DNA from: Piper betle
Taxonomy: Eukaryota > Streptophyta > Magnoliopsida > Piperales > Piperaceae
Length of the DNA stretch: 64,000 nucleotides
NCBI GenBank assembly: GCA_033002965.1
Contig: JAURVB010006418.1
Span: 1 to 64,000, forward strand
Direction: 5' to 3'
The notes below the pieces were generated by a model. The model was given only the letters and a program-made list of their open reading frames with translations, was not told where the DNA came from and did no database searches. Positions 1 to 12,387 of the stretch are shown here, one piece after another. Within the stretch, counting starts at the first letter, position 1; each line of letters opens with the position of its first letter. The position numbers and the translations under genes are program-made.

Positions 1-420
1 ATTATATTTATTGCTCTATCTCTTCTCACATTTTAGCTATGCAACCTTAAAATGATCCTTGCTGAGGCCAATTATGATATTAGTTGTAGGTGTTAATGTA
101 AATGTTGTGGTAAAAAAATAGAATATAAGAAAATTGTGCTATAGATAAATAAAAGATAATAGAGAGAAAGAACATAACTACAAGAATAGTTATTATTTTT
201 AGTAGTGAACTACTTGAATAACTTGAGCGCTTGATACAACAACAAACCCAACGAGGCTATTTATAGACCTTCAAGATTATCTAATACATTTCACAAACTT
301 CAACAACTTTCGATGCAACTTTATAAATTATCAAAAATACTAGTGACAATTCAAATATCAAGAATGAATAAAATAATTAATAAATTAGGCATAGTTTTCG
401 ACATCCTTCGTTGAGCCAAA
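1..420. other. AT-rich intergenic DNA, no feature seen
   Basis: No reading frame resembles a known protein and no repeat family of this window is recognised here. Confidence 0.5.
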
Positions 421-765
421 CACTAGTACAAAAACTGTCGTGTGTGATATCAACTGCATAAAATCCCTGAATCCAGTCACAAATAGCTTTTGCCATCGGA
501 AATGGGACCGGAATTTCCGATTGCCGAAAAGTGGGGTTGCTGATGTATTTTCCAACCGGATACCAAATCGGTTGCTAATTTTAAAACTGGACACTTTTGA
601 CCCAACACAGTTTCAAATGTTACGACGGAGGAACTGTAGCAAATATTTTGCAACCGGCTGCGTAGCCACAAATGTGGTTATCAGTTGGTTTCAATTTGGT
701 TACAAAATTTTGCAAAATTGGTCACATTGGTTGCAAGCCAGTCACAAATCCGTCAGAAAATGAAA
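421..765. mobile_element. Possible CACTA transposon end with subterminal repeats
   Basis: The segment opens with CACTAGTACAAAAACTG, which resembles the CACTA terminal inverted repeat. It is followed by several scattered copies of short motifs such as CAACCGG and its complement, as in the subterminal repeats of CACTA elements. No second terminus and no transposase were found, so this could be a truncated end or chance. The open frame at 440-763 has no recognisable domain. Confidence 0.3.
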
Positions 766-3590
766 AAAATAGGAAAACATGATATTTTATTTTATTTTGC
801 AATTCTCTGTCAAACATAACTAATTAACTAATCATGAACAAAAAAATTTTAAATACCACTAGACACCATGAATTGTACTGAAATGTAATAAAAATTATTT
901 ATCAAATATATCAATATGTCAAATATAATCAATACATTAGTCAAATGCATAACATGAATCAGATAGATTAAGGGGATGATTATGTAGGTCAGGTCTCGAT
1001 CTAGATGGGTAATAAACACTATTTAATTTCTATTATTATGGATTTTAAACAATGGACATATTTGTTTGTTGAGACAAAAATAAATTTATACTTAATTTTT
1101 TTAGCTGGTAAGAATTTTCTTTGTATTTGAAATATGGTGTAAATTGCGGTACATTGAACTATATATAGATGAGTTGATTTTACTTTGTATGGGAAATTAA
1201 AATTAGTGGAAATACTTATATCGGCCATGAAGGTTGTTTAAGTGGAGCTAATGTTAGAATAAGGGCTAGCCAATTAGTAGGAAAGAGGTTTGGGTTAAAA
1301 CCTTCACTAAGTTAAATCTAGTTGTCTGATCAGTTAGGGCTACGTCAGGAATTTCTAAGAAGTTAGAGGGATAACTAAGGAAAGGGAGAAATATTGGAGA
1401 GTATGTAAGGACATGAGAAGGGGTGGAGGTGACACTTTTTGGCTCAAACCTAGGTGAAACCCTCTCTATTTGACGTCCCTCTCTCTCTACCATTCTCCTC
1501 TCTCCCTCGTGGAGATCATGTTGGGGAGTGTTCTATGTAAGGTTTGTTAGAAGATCAGGTTTGTAATTCAACTAAAACAAGTTACCTCATTAGATTCATA
1601 CATCATCAACATTATTCATGGTTCTTTGTGATTGTTTGTGATTGTAATGCATGTATTCATGATTTAATATATTTTATTTCTGTATGCAAATATTTATACC
1701 AAGATTGATATCATCATCACAATTTGGGTGGAGGCGAATTAAGGTTAAACAACATAGAATCAACATTTGACGAATGTTTAGTATTGTTTCAATGAAAATT
1801 GATCATGAAGAAGAATAATAGGGTGAAATAAATCAAGAGCCTATCATTTTACACCAAGAACGATTCTAAACTCTAAATAATGATGTACATAGAGAATATG
1901 TAAAATTAAATTTAATTCGGAGTTGATTTGACATAGTTCTTATAAAAACCTAGTCAAAATAGAAAGTTTGACCTTTGTTGAGAACCTTAATGGAAAGTTG
2001 ATATTTATACCTCCAAATTAAAAATCCTTTTATTGGAATGTTAACTAAGGAGTTAGGAAGTTATGGTTAAAATTTCATGAACTTTAGAAGTAGTTTGGGC
2101 CTTCAATGAATATGGGACATTTGTAAAAATGAGAAAAAAATTGTATTTGAAAAGTGTCATGAGTACCCTTTGAACAAAGTGCTTAAACATTCTATAAAAG
2201 TAAGAGAGTTCTCATATACTGAGAAAGAGAGCGCTCAGACATTTTGTAAAAGCAACTGAGTGCCAAGACACCATAAACAAACCGCCTGAACGCCCCTGGC
2301 TCTGAACTAAATTTGATGTTTTTGATATTTAAATGTTGTTTAATGATGATTAATATATTAATTAAGGTTGTTTAATATTGTTTATGATGTAATAGTGTGA
2401 TTATGTGTGATGAGTGAATAAATTATTATTTTTGGATGATGAATGAATATTCATGACATATAATGCATACACCTACATGTAGAGTAGTTCAAATAGTGAT
2501 GTATAGTATTGTTTCATTACTCAAACTAAGAGGAAGTTTTGCTGAGGCATCTCAGAGCTCGGAAAGGCAACTACTCAGGTTTGTTTAGACACTATTTGGG
2601 AATCTTTATGAATCTTTTGATGTTTTTTGCATGTTGACCAATTAATCGAATTGTGGTTTGATGCTTTGGCATGTGGAATAAACTTAATATAATTTAGTGA
2701 ATGTTGCAATGGAAAGTAAAACATGTTGGTTTTTATATGTTTTGATAAATGGAAAAGTCCAATCAATGGTGGAGGCTAAGCTTAACAATAAATAAATAGG
2801 ATTGGTTAAACCAACGGGGTGGTCATACCAACAAAACTTCAGGCATTCATTCTAAGGCAATGCCAAAGTTAAAAGGCTACTCTTCATGCAACACTTATGA
2901 TCATATTGTGGGAAGGTGAATGTTTGGTAGTGTGGTTGACCAGCAACACGTATCCCAAGAGTTTTGATGCGAAATCAAATAATTACTCATATGGATGAGT
3001 GGATGATACATGGAAAATATAATTAAATAATTGTGATATTTTATATGCATGCTTATAAATTGTCTGAGGATTATGGAGGAACGCATATCCTGAAATCAGT
3101 TCATTTTGTTATTTAAATGGTTTGACTTAGATGGTTGATGACATATAAGAACTTATGTCCGAAAATCGACTTGTAGATTTGAGTAGATGAATTAACGGCT
3201 TAGGATGTATAAGAATTCATGTCTCGAAATTAGTTTTAAAGTTGATATTAGATTAATTAGATGGTGTATGATTGAGGTTAATAAATTATTTATATTGTTG
3301 ATATTTGAAATTAATTAAGATATAGTTATATTGTTGGTATCTGAAGTTGATTATTTTATGTTGAGAATTACTTGTGATTAACCATATTTTTCTTAGCATT
3401 GGTTACTAAATATGTTAGTAGACTTAGCACATACTTTGGTACTGAGCAAACAATTATAGTGTTCGTAGGTAGCAAAGATTCAAGCTAAGCGACAGGATGA
3501 AGGAATCAGCACTTCGCGTTTTATTTATTATCATGTGCATTATTAGTAGAACTTAATGCATGTAGTAGGTATCTTCTATTGATTCCATAC
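766..3590. other. AT-rich intergenic DNA, no gene
   Basis: No coding similarity is visible. A pyrimidine-rich stretch around 1460-1510 followed by GTTGGGGAGTG-like sequence resembles the transcribed part of some plant LTRs, but no boundaries could be fixed. The rest is simple AT-rich DNA. Confidence 0.5.
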
Positions 3591-3836
3591 ATGGACTTGG
3601 ATATATTATTATATTGATGGACTTGTTATTAGTATATATTATAGATATTGACTATGATGATACTTATATTTTAAATTATAGCACTCATTATACACTTTTA
3701 TTATTTCTAATTAATTTATTATTTAAGTAATGGTCTGACAATTCGATTATTATTAATATGAAAAGGGGCATGTCGTGAAAAAATGACTTCTCAGGACCAT
3801 GGCATGCGTCTTCAACTATAAGAAACATCTGATGGA
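3591..3836. repeat. Upstream copy of a 246-bp tandem duplication
   Basis: This block starts ATGGACTTGGATATAT and ends AGAAACATCTGATGGA. It is repeated, diverged, at 5005-5252. The last five bases (ATGGA) are the target-site duplication of the solo LTR that separates the copies. Confidence 0.85.
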
Positions 3837-5004
3837 TGTTAAGTGTTTAAAATATACAATATTTACCCAGGTTTTTTAATATGATTTTGTACTTCTTGGG
3901 TATAAATATTATTAATTAAGTAATATTTTACTTTATTATTATAGTTAATTAATATTTTATTATATATGCTTAACTTTGATGTTTTAATGCAGAAAAAGAT
4001 GAATCAATTAAGCTTTGGATTTGATTGGTCATGACACTTGGCGCCACCCAATGGCTACAATGTATGGTGTTCAACGGAGTCGAACAGTTGGAAACTTGAA
4101 GGGACGTCATAATTAATTAGATTACGTCGATTTGTGAACACCTTCTTCGAATTCTTGTATCTCCACTTCTATATAAAGGGGTGGTCATTTGTTGTTGATC
4201 ATATCTCATCTCTTGGCTTAAGATTGTAGTAGAAGTAGTAGTTTTAGTTTTTGTAATTTCTTTCTCTTTCGTAATAAAAGTTAGTTTCTTCTTTATATTG
4301 TTTTTCTTTATATTATTTTCTATTTTTATGGAGTAGTTTTATATTACGTTCTAGAGAAGAATGGAACTTAACATGATTTAATTGAATTTATTTCAAGCTC
4401 TCACTCTTTTATTCAATCAAAATGTTTGAATTATCATATTCTTAATGCTAAGAATAGATTGATCACCTAATTCTTAGATCACGAGGTTTAATTAGATTTC
4501 GGGAGAAATTAATTAGATTAGTCATTGATAATTCATCATACGACGAGTCTTTTGACTTGTTTGTCGTTGTGGTCGGAAGATACACAACACCGTATGCGGT
4601 TGTAAGGCAATTCTTAATGCGTTATTTTGTTGATTAATCAATTATCACCGGGAGGTAGAAATTGAGGCAAAATAATAGAAGCATGAAGGAGCGGGAGCCA
4701 CCATGTCATATCATTATCCTAGATCGACAATCTGAGGGAATAAAAGATAAGAGTAAGATTTGATGAAGATTAAATTCATGTTAAGGGAAATTCGACTCTA
4801 GAACGAGTTTTATAATTTTAACTCCGCTTTTTATTTAAGTTATTATTTAGATTTCTTTAAGTCAATTATTTCTATTTTTCTCTTAATATTATTTTCTTTA
4901 ATTAATTATAGAAAATTCATCTCCCTGTGGGACGATACTCGATTTATCATTATATTACTTGTTTCGACCGTGTATACTTGCATGCTATTAAAATTATTCG
5001 AACA
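3837..5004 (+). mobile_element. Solo LTR of an Athila-like Ty3/gypsy element
   Basis: A 1168-bp LTR running from TGTTAAGTG to CGAACA. It matches the LTRs of the two Athila elements in this window, at 7694, 13111, 29727 and 33825. The insertion is flanked by a perfect 5-bp target duplication, ATGGA, at 3832-3836 and 5005-5009. No primer-binding site or internal domain follows, so this is a solo LTR left by LTR-LTR recombination. The sequence is closer to the element D LTRs than to those of B. Confidence 0.93.
4170..4177 (+). promoter_or_regulatory. LTR TATA box
   Basis: TATATAAA lies about 333 bp into the solo LTR. The same box is found at the matching place in the other copies: 8093, 13509, 30061, 34156 and, reversed, 42382. 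It is the likely Pol II core promoter of the family. Confidence 0.6.
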
Positions 5005-5252
5005 ATGGACTTGGATATATTTTTATATTGATGGACTTTTTATTAGTATATATTATAGATATTGACAATGATCGATGCTTATATTTGAAATAATATGCAC
5101 TCATGATAGACTTTTATTATTTATAATTAATTTATTATTTAAGTAATGGTTTGGCCATTGGATTATTATTAATATGAAAAGGGGCAAGTCGTGAAAAAAT
5201 GACTCATTAGGGCCATGGCACACATCTTTAAAAATAAGAAACATTTCATGAA
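5005..5252. repeat. Downstream copy of the 246-bp tandem duplication
   Basis: Repeats 3591-3836 with scattered substitutions and small indels, starting at the same ATGGACTTGGATATAT. The match fades after AGAAACAT near 5240-5252, where unrelated sequence begins. Confidence 0.85.
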
Positions 5253-5599
5253 GCATGATTTCATCTTGTCTATTAGCCTCCCGCATCCACCAATCTCCCG
5301 TGCATTGTTCCCACTCATCAAGCAACTCAACGAGTTAATGATCCCTATCCTCAGCCTCCTCTCTCGTGGTCACGCCTATTTTGTGTGTGCATGCATTTGT
5401 GTTACGTTAGGTTTAAAGTTATGTCTCATGTAATCGGGCATACCTCTTAGCCCTAGTCGTAGCCTAAAAGCTGTTCCAAGCCTTCTCTTTCCTTTTCCCT
5501 TCCTTTTTCCCTTTTCTTTCTATGTTTTTCAGCATTTTCCTCCTTGTCATGGCAACACACACGGCGCAAGGGCACCCTATGGGCACCGTTGCGCTGGTG

Positions 5600-7693
5600 C
5601 ATGTGGGGTTCACTCTTGGGCACAGTGCTAGAGGTGATATTGTGCTGCCTTGCACTGGCGCTCAGGTGAGGAGTTGTTAAAACGACTGCCCGCATGCCTT
5701 TTTGGAGGTTTTCTCCCCTTCTCCTGCCTTCATCTGCCCTTGGCCACTGTCCCTGCCCCCTTTTGGCTTCCATCCAACCCATTCACCCCTCCCTCTTCCT
5801 CCCTTCTCCACCCCTTTCTCTCTCCTTCCTCTTCTTCCTCTTCTCTTGCCAAGGTACATGCCTTCTTCACCGTTCTTTTCATTTTTGTGCACAATCTTGA
5901 TGTTTACATGTATTTCCTTCATTAGGCATATAGATAGCTTGATCATCATGATATCATGTAGATGTATTAGTTTCCTTGTGTATTTTGTGATAAAAATGTT
6001 AGTTTTACTATTTGTTTTGTTTTGGATATTTAATTGTAATAAAATACTCATGTTGTCCTAGATTTATAAAATCTACCACTAATATACTTAATAATGGTTT
6101 AAATAATAAAAAGATCAAAACTTTATGATTTTTTGTCCGTGTCCAGGTGATCTCGTTTCGCATGTCAAGTTGATTAACAAATTAAATAGTTAAGATTGTA
6201 ATATTTTTAACTTGTATTTGAATGTGAATTAATCACGGTGTAAAAATCTTAAATTAAATAATAATTAACTTTAATTATCTTAATTTACTAAATGATATAA
6301 AATTATTTTAATAATAATAATCTTTGATTCACGTCGTTACAACAAAAAATAACTTCCAAATAATTATTTTAATTATTCTCCAAATTTAAAGTCGTTACAA
6401 CAAAAATAACTTCCAAGTTAAGTTTAAATAATTGGCCTAAATTTTTAAGTTACTTTTCACAATTTTATCTAGATCTTATTCTCAATTAATGTGTTAGGTA
6501 TTTCAGTTGAATTTCTTGGGCATTTCGATATCTCTTGTTAGGTTTAGTACGCTGGTTGGATCCCAAAAATTATTTCATAATGAAGTGGAATCTTTTGTCT
6601 TGATATCTGTTTTTATTTTACAAAATCTCAGTGGTGATAATACTTTCAACATGTGAATGATGTGTAATGATGGTGTGATGTGTGTTTAATTTCATGCTCC
6701 TTTGCATGCCATGCCATTCTTACATCTAGGATTGTTTGCATGACATTGCACGCACATATGATATTGCATTTACTAGGTAGTGCAGAGTCGAGCTCACCGT
6801 GCTAGGATGTGGAGATTGGCTCATAGTTCCATAAGGAGTCCTCTCTGCTTAATCTGATGTTTGGCTCTATCACAATTTTGCTTTGTATTGTAGGATGTAG
6901 TTAATGATATTTTATTAGATCTCATTACCTACAGTCCATCTTATCGATTTTTGAATTAATAAAACTTCAATGTTGAGATCGCTTGATGAGTTTTCGAAAG
7001 ATGAGTTCTAACTCATAAGTCACTCTAAACCTATTTATTAGCATTTCCCAAGCCTTATACCTATTATATAGTTTTCAATTTTCTATGCACACGTGGTGAA
7101 TGGGAGTATGACTCCCACAAGGAGGCCAACGGTACCCACTTGTAGTGCTCAGTTTGGTAGTTAATATTTATTATGAGTATGATTATATTTATGATTATAG
7201 GCTATAGTACTTGCGAGCAGCGTTTATTTAGCATGAGCATGCTCTCCATTGAGTATATCTAGACCATGCATTTCAGTTATTAGATTTGGCCCTATTAGCC
7301 ACGAGCATGTTGTCATCGATATGAGTTTGGCTCATGTACAGTACCAGCATATTACCGTTGAATTTTTCTGTTTGTGTACATGGATATCTTAGCGATTATG
7401 ATTAGGTCATATTGGCTATATTTATGTATGATGATGTGGAGATGCAGTGATTTTCTATTTTCATGTTGAAAATTTTCATGGACATTAAGTCATCCATTTT
7501 GCCAATTTAGAAATATTTTTTGTAGTTATTTTCAAACAAGTAATTTTTTTTCTTACTCACGTATATTTTTTATAAAGTGCGGTGTTGCAGGTTTAGTTGG
7601 AGAGATGCAAGGATCAAGAATGACCCATAGGAATTGCTAACTTGTCTGCTGGTGTTGTGTGTGTTTGCTTGTGTTGATGTGAGGCATGTAGAT
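5600..7693 (+). repeat. R1 long LTR-like repeat, copy alpha, left part
   Basis: From about 6780 this sequence aligns with 27985 onward (shared blocks include the CTTGATCT/TAATCTGATGTTTGGCTC region, AAAACTTCAA and GGTACCCACTTGT). A pyrimidine-rich leader at 5700-5840 resembles those at 16180-16300 and 35430-35620. The copy is interrupted by Athila element B at 7693 and resumes at 14317. The left boundary is uncertain. Confidence 0.65.
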
Positions 7694-8897
7694 TGTTAGG
7701 TGTTTAAAGTATATAATATTTACCTATGTTTTTAATGTGATTTTGTAGATCCCGAGTATAAATATAATTAATTAGGTGATAGTTTACTTTATTTTTTTAG
7801 TTAATTAATATTTTATTAGATATGTTTAATTTTGGATTTTCGATGTAGAAAAAAATGAAACAAATTAAGCTTATGAATTAAAAGGTCATGGTACTTGGCA
7901 CCACCCAATGGTTATTTCAAGGAGTTCACAAAGCTCAAAAAGGAAGGATCTTGATGGTTTTGGGGTACCTTACTTAAGGCTTGGTTGAGCAAGTCAAGGA
8001 GCTGCAAACTTTTGGACAGCATAATTAATTATACTACGTCAATTTGTGAACACCTTCCTTAAATTCATGTATTTAATGACCATCTTATTTTTTATATAAA
8101 GGGGTAGTCATTTGTTGTTTGAGATATCTTTACTCTTGGCTTAAGTAGTTTTAGTTTTTGTAAATTTTTCCTTTCATAATGAGAAGTAGTTTCTTCTTTA
8201 TAATATTTTTTATTTTTATTATGGAGTAATCCTTTATTTTGTTCTAGAGAAGAATGAAACTTAACTTGATTTAATTGAATTCATTTCAACCTCTTACTCT
8301 TTTATTCAATTGGATTGCTTGAATTTTCTTGTTCTTAATCCTAAGAGTAGGCTGATCACCTATTAGTCAGACCATGAGGTTTAATTAGATTTCAGGAGAA
8401 ATTAGTTAGATTAGTCATTGATAATTCATCATACGACGAGTCTTTTGACTTGGTTGTTGTTGTGCTCAGGAGATACATAACATCGTATGTGATTGTAAGG
8501 AAAATCTTAATGCATTATTTTGTTGATTAATCAATTATCACAAGGAGGTAGAAAGTGAGGCGAGATAATAAATGCATAAAAGAGCAGAAGCCATCATGTC
8601 ATGTAATTCTCCTAGATCGGCAATTTGAGAAAATAAAAGATAAGAGTAAATGTGATGAATATTAAATTCATTTTAAGGGAAATTCGACTCTAAAATAAGT
8701 TTTATCATTATAACTTTGTCTTTAATTTAAAGTTATTACTTATATTTAGTTAAGTCAATTATTTTTATCTTGTCCTTAATTTCATTTTGTTTAATTAATT
8801 TAAGAAAATTCATTTCTATGTGGGACAATACTTAAATTCTTCCTTATATTACTTGTTTCGACCATGTATACTTGTATGTTATTGAATTAATCAAATA
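7694..8897 (+). repeat. 5' LTR of Athila element B
   Basis: About 1.2 kb, starting TGTTAGGTG. The end has mutated from CA to TA (TCAAATA), by comparison with CGAACA in other copies. A TATATAAA box sits at 8093-8100. Confidence 0.9.
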
Positions 8898-8903
8898 AGT
8901 TTT

Positions 8904-8921
8904 TGGCGTCGTTGCCAAGGA
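8904..8921 (+). promoter_or_regulatory. Primer-binding site, tRNA-Asp type
   Basis: TGGCGTCGTTGCCAAGGA lies a few bases after the 5' LTR. It differs by point changes from the intact site TGGCGCCGTTGCCGGGA in element D. That sequence complements the 3' end of plant tRNA-Asp, the usual Athila primer. Confidence 0.85.
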
Positions 8922-9045
8922 GATCGAATTTTCTTAGTTAATTTAAGATTTGAATTTTGAATCTTTTTCTTTTCTTTTTAGATTCTAGTGTCTTGTTGTT
9001 TTTTTTATAAAAATACTATATCACTGTCTTCTTCCTTGTGATCAT

Positions 9046-10701
9046 TTGTTTATGCAGCGATTAGTGTGGTCATCCTTGTTTTCTTGTGATCCAGAGATTG
9101 AAAGGACTTTGAGAAACTTGTGTGCCATTAGAAGAAGAGTGCAAGAAGAAATAAAAGAAGATGCCATGGGCCCACAACAACAACAAATGCCTCCACTTCC
9201 ACCGATTGTAGAAGTAGCCAATGATGACAACAGGGTAATCCAAGATTGGGTTGTATCGCTTGCAAGAGGGTTACAACCTAGTAGTATTACACCACCGGTA
9301 GATGCGACCCACTTCAAGTTTAAACTAGTTTTATTTAACATGTTTTAAACTATATGACAATTTAGTGGATCACCAACTGGAAATCCTAATAGGCATATCT
9401 TTGATTTTCTATTGTTTTGCGATATGTATATGCAACCTAGTGTCTCTGACGATGCTCTCCAAATTTGCTTATTTCCATTCTCATTAATAGGAAGTACGGA
9501 AGAGTGGTTATCATCATAGATGCAATTACCACTTGGGATAAATTGTCTAAAAAATTTTTGTTAAAATATTTTCCTCCTAAAACTGCTAGATTACGTAACG
9601 AAATTTTATCTTTTTTGCAGTTCGATGGTGAGTCTCTCTTTGAGGCATGGGAAAGATTTAAAGAATTGTTGAAAAAAGTGTCCCAATCGTGGTATAGAAA
9701 GATGGATGCAACTCCAAACTTTCTATAACTTGTTGTTGGGGCAAACAAAGAACATAGTTGACGTGGCGGCCAATGGATCATTTTTTGGGGAGAGCCCGCA
9801 TGAAGCTTTTCAATTGCTAGAATTGATGGTGCCTAGCAACCACCATACAATACAAGAAAGGCACCCAAGGAGGATTACCGTGGTTTTAGAATTAGATACA
9901 CTTACTTCTTTATCTGTTGAGGTTATTGCTTTAACTAATCAAGTTCAAAATCTTAATATGCAGGGACAGGTTAAGGCTATAGAACCAAGGTGTGAATGGT
10001 GTGGACAAGAACATTGTACAGGTCAATGTGCAACAGATCAAGTTAACTACATAGGCAACTTTAATAGGAACAACAATCCCTATTCCAATACTTACAATTT
10101 AGGCTGGCGCAATAACCCCAACTTTTCATGGAATAATTCTCCACAATCGGCTATTGTCCTCAATAATTCACCGCCACCATCACAGTATTCTCGACCCCCT
10201 TCACTTCCTTTTCAGCCATAACAACCGGATTTGATCCACATGTTCAATTCTATGCAACAAACTATTCAACAATTTATGCAGAATCAGCAACAACAACAAC
10301 AAGAAGTTGTGTTGCAATTAAACAAGGAACCAAGTTACCGACCTAAGGGTGTACTTCATAGTCAACCAGATCAACCAAGGAAAGATGGTCAAGAGCATTG
10401 TAAAGCCGTAACAACCTGAAGTTGCATTAGTTTAAAAGAACCAATTCAGCCCAATGAAGTGAAGGAAAAAGATGAAAAGCCAAACAACGAACATGAACCC
10501 ATTACATTGGTTAACTTATTCAGAAGCAAAGGGAAAGAGAAAGATGAGGTACATACAGAGGAGGCCGAAAAAATACCATTTCCTTCTAGACTGAGGAAAA
10601 AAGTGATGAAAAATACTTCAAAAAATTTCTTGATATATTTAAGAAATTATAAATTAACATACCTTTCGCTGAAGCACTTGAATAGATGCCTAGTTATGTA
10701 A
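9046..10701 (+). pseudogene. Athila-type gag, frameshifted
   Basis: Encodes the capsid/nucleocapsid polyprotein of the element. Three regions are visible. The first is an N-terminal part at 9046-9348. The second is the retrotransposon gag domain at 9465-9728 and onward in another frame, with the ITTWD...KFLLKYFPP and ESLFEAWERFKELL motifs. The third is a nucleocapsid part from 9706 with a zinc-knuckle-like motif CEWCGQEHCTGQC (C-X2-C-X3-H-X4-C) and the GWRNNPNFSW motif typical of Athila gag. A glutamine-rich stretch follows near 10258-10300. At least two frame changes (between 9348 and 9706) and in-frame stops at 10219-10221 and 10417-10419 break the frame, so it cannot give full-length Gag. 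Confidence 0.88.
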
Positions 10702-10825
10702 AATACCTGAAGGATATTCTAGCAAAGAAAAGGAGAGTAGATGAAAATGAAGTTGTGGCCATGACAAAGGAATGTAGTGCTATCCTCCAAAGAAAACTAC
10801 CTCCTAAGATGAAAGACTTGGGCAA

Positions 10826-11284
10826 ATTTGTGATTCCATGTTCAATTGAATGAAATGTTCATTGTAATGCTTTATGTGACTTAGGGTCTAGCATTAATCT
10901 TATGCCTTTTTTGTTTTTAAAAGGTTAGGCAACCACGACATTGCTCCTACCAACATCACACTCCAGTTGGTTGACCAGTCATTGGTATATCCTAAAAGAG
11001 TCATTGAAGATGTTTTAATAAAGGTTGATAAGTTTATCTTTCCTGCAAATTTTGTGGTGCTCGAAATGGAAGGAAGGAATGACAATATACCACTCATCGT
11101 CAAGAGAGGTTTCTTGACAATTAGGAGAACATTGATCGACGTAGCTGCTGGAAAACTTACACTTAGGGTAAACAACGATTGTGTCACATATAGCATCTTT
11201 AAATCCGTGAATTGCCCCGATGCAACATATGATTGTTCTACAATTAAACTATTTGATAAAATACTGTACAAAGGGATCAGTTGA
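10826..11284 (+). pseudogene. Athila-type retropepsin (protease) remnant
   Basis: The aspartic protease of the polyprotein. The catalytic region reads ALCDLGSSINLMP, with the active-site Asp codon at 10878-10880. Downstream motifs include YPKRVIEDVLIKVDKF and TLIDVAAGKLTLRVN. A stop lies just before the catalytic region (PCSIE followed by TGA), and a frameshift near 10917 separates the active site from the C-terminal half. The clean frame from 10967 to 11284 is only the C-terminal part. Confidence 0.85.
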
Positions 11285-11760
11285 ATGATTCATTACATAA
11301 GGCCATAAATTCTCTTTGTAAAGAAGATACTGATGTGGAAGAGATGGTTAAATTATTAGATTCACAACCAATCTTGCCTAGGAGATTCAGAGTTGTGGAA
11401 ACCTTAGATCTACCATTCCACAAATCGATGCCATCAGTTGAAGTACCACCTATTTTGGAGCTAAAACAACTTCCGAAACATCTCAAGTATACTTTCTTAG
11501 GGTATAATGGCACTCTTCCTATTATTATTTCTTCAGAGCTAACTATGTTACAGGAAGAGAAGCTGATTAGAATAGTAAAGGATCACAAGTCGGCCATTGC
11601 TTGGACTATGGCAGACATAAAAGGCATTGATCCATCTTTTTGTATGCATAAGATCAACTTAGTGGATGGATGTAGTCCAAATGTAGAGCACCAATGACGA
11701 CTCAGCCCCAACATGAAAGAAGCAGTCAAGAAGAAGATTATCAAGAAAGTCCAGTTATAG
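11281..11760 (+). pseudogene. N-terminal reverse transcriptase fragment of Athila element B
   Basis: Begins with the linker upstream of RT (ILELKQLPKHLKYTFLG, LPIIISSELT) and reaches the SAIAWTMADIKGIDPSFCMHKI region that opens the RT domain. A stop (TGA) occurs at 11695-11697, and the similarity ends shortly after a KEAVKKKIIKK motif near 11745. The RT palm with its catalytic aspartates, RNase H and integrase are absent, so a large deletion joins this point to the 3' end of the internal region. Confidence 0.87.
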
Positions 11761-11781
11761 AGGTTAAACCAAGTGCTTCTT

Positions 11782-11793
11782 GGGAGGCAACCC
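11782..11793 (+). other. Conserved GGGAGGCAACCC motif after Athila pol
   Basis: GGGAGGCAACCC is commonly seen at the end of the coding part of plant Athila-like elements. Its position right after the RT fragment marks the deletion junction between about 11745 and 11782. Confidence 0.6.
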
Positions 11794-12029
11794 AAGTGAT
11801 TTCTTTTAAAATTTTATTTTTATTGGCAGATTTTTTTTAATATTTTTTTTATTTTATACCATGGGTCAAGTCCAAATTGATCATTCACGATAAACATCCA
11901 CCAACTTATTGGTTGTGGGAGTCCTCTAGCACTTGTCTTTATTTTTCTAACATGGAGGACAATGTTTAGTTTAAGTGTGGAGGGACACCTTAATTTTGTG
12001 CATATTGTTCATGCTCGACTCATGTTTAG

Positions 12030-12031
<2 letters not shown>

Positions 12032-12070
<39 letters not shown>
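12032..12070. repeat. (TA)n microsatellite
   Basis: An uninterrupted TA run in the 3' untranslated region of element B. Element D has a shorter, interrupted version near 32514-32532. Confidence 0.95.
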
Positions 12071-12073
<3 letters not shown>

Positions 12074-12387
12074 TAGTTTATTGTAAAAATTTTATTATGC
12101 AACAATATATTAGTCTCTTGGTTCAATGATAGATACATATGATTTAGTCTTACCTTTATTGGGAAAACTTGATTAATTGATATGAGGGATGAACTGAGTA
12201 AATGATTGCATTCAAGAGTTAGTTCTCTACCTTATATTATTTTTATTTTCGTAATCCTTTGGTTTAGAATAGGAAAAACCCTTTAATCATAAGAATTTGC
12301 AAGACGGCTCTTGTTGTTTTAGGTTTGTCCTAGAAATAGTTTCTTCTTAAAATAAATAAATAAATAAAAATAAAAATGAATAAATTA

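Noticed and set aside
440..763. 107-residue frame near the window start
   Set aside because: No recognisable domain; overlaps a longer minus-strand pair of frames and repeated CAACCGG motifs typical of a transposon end.
5650..6061. Several overlapping open frames of 68-124 residues
   Set aside because: Produced by a pyrimidine-rich LTR leader. The products are Pro/Ser/Phe-rich and the same type of tract recurs at 16200 and 35500.
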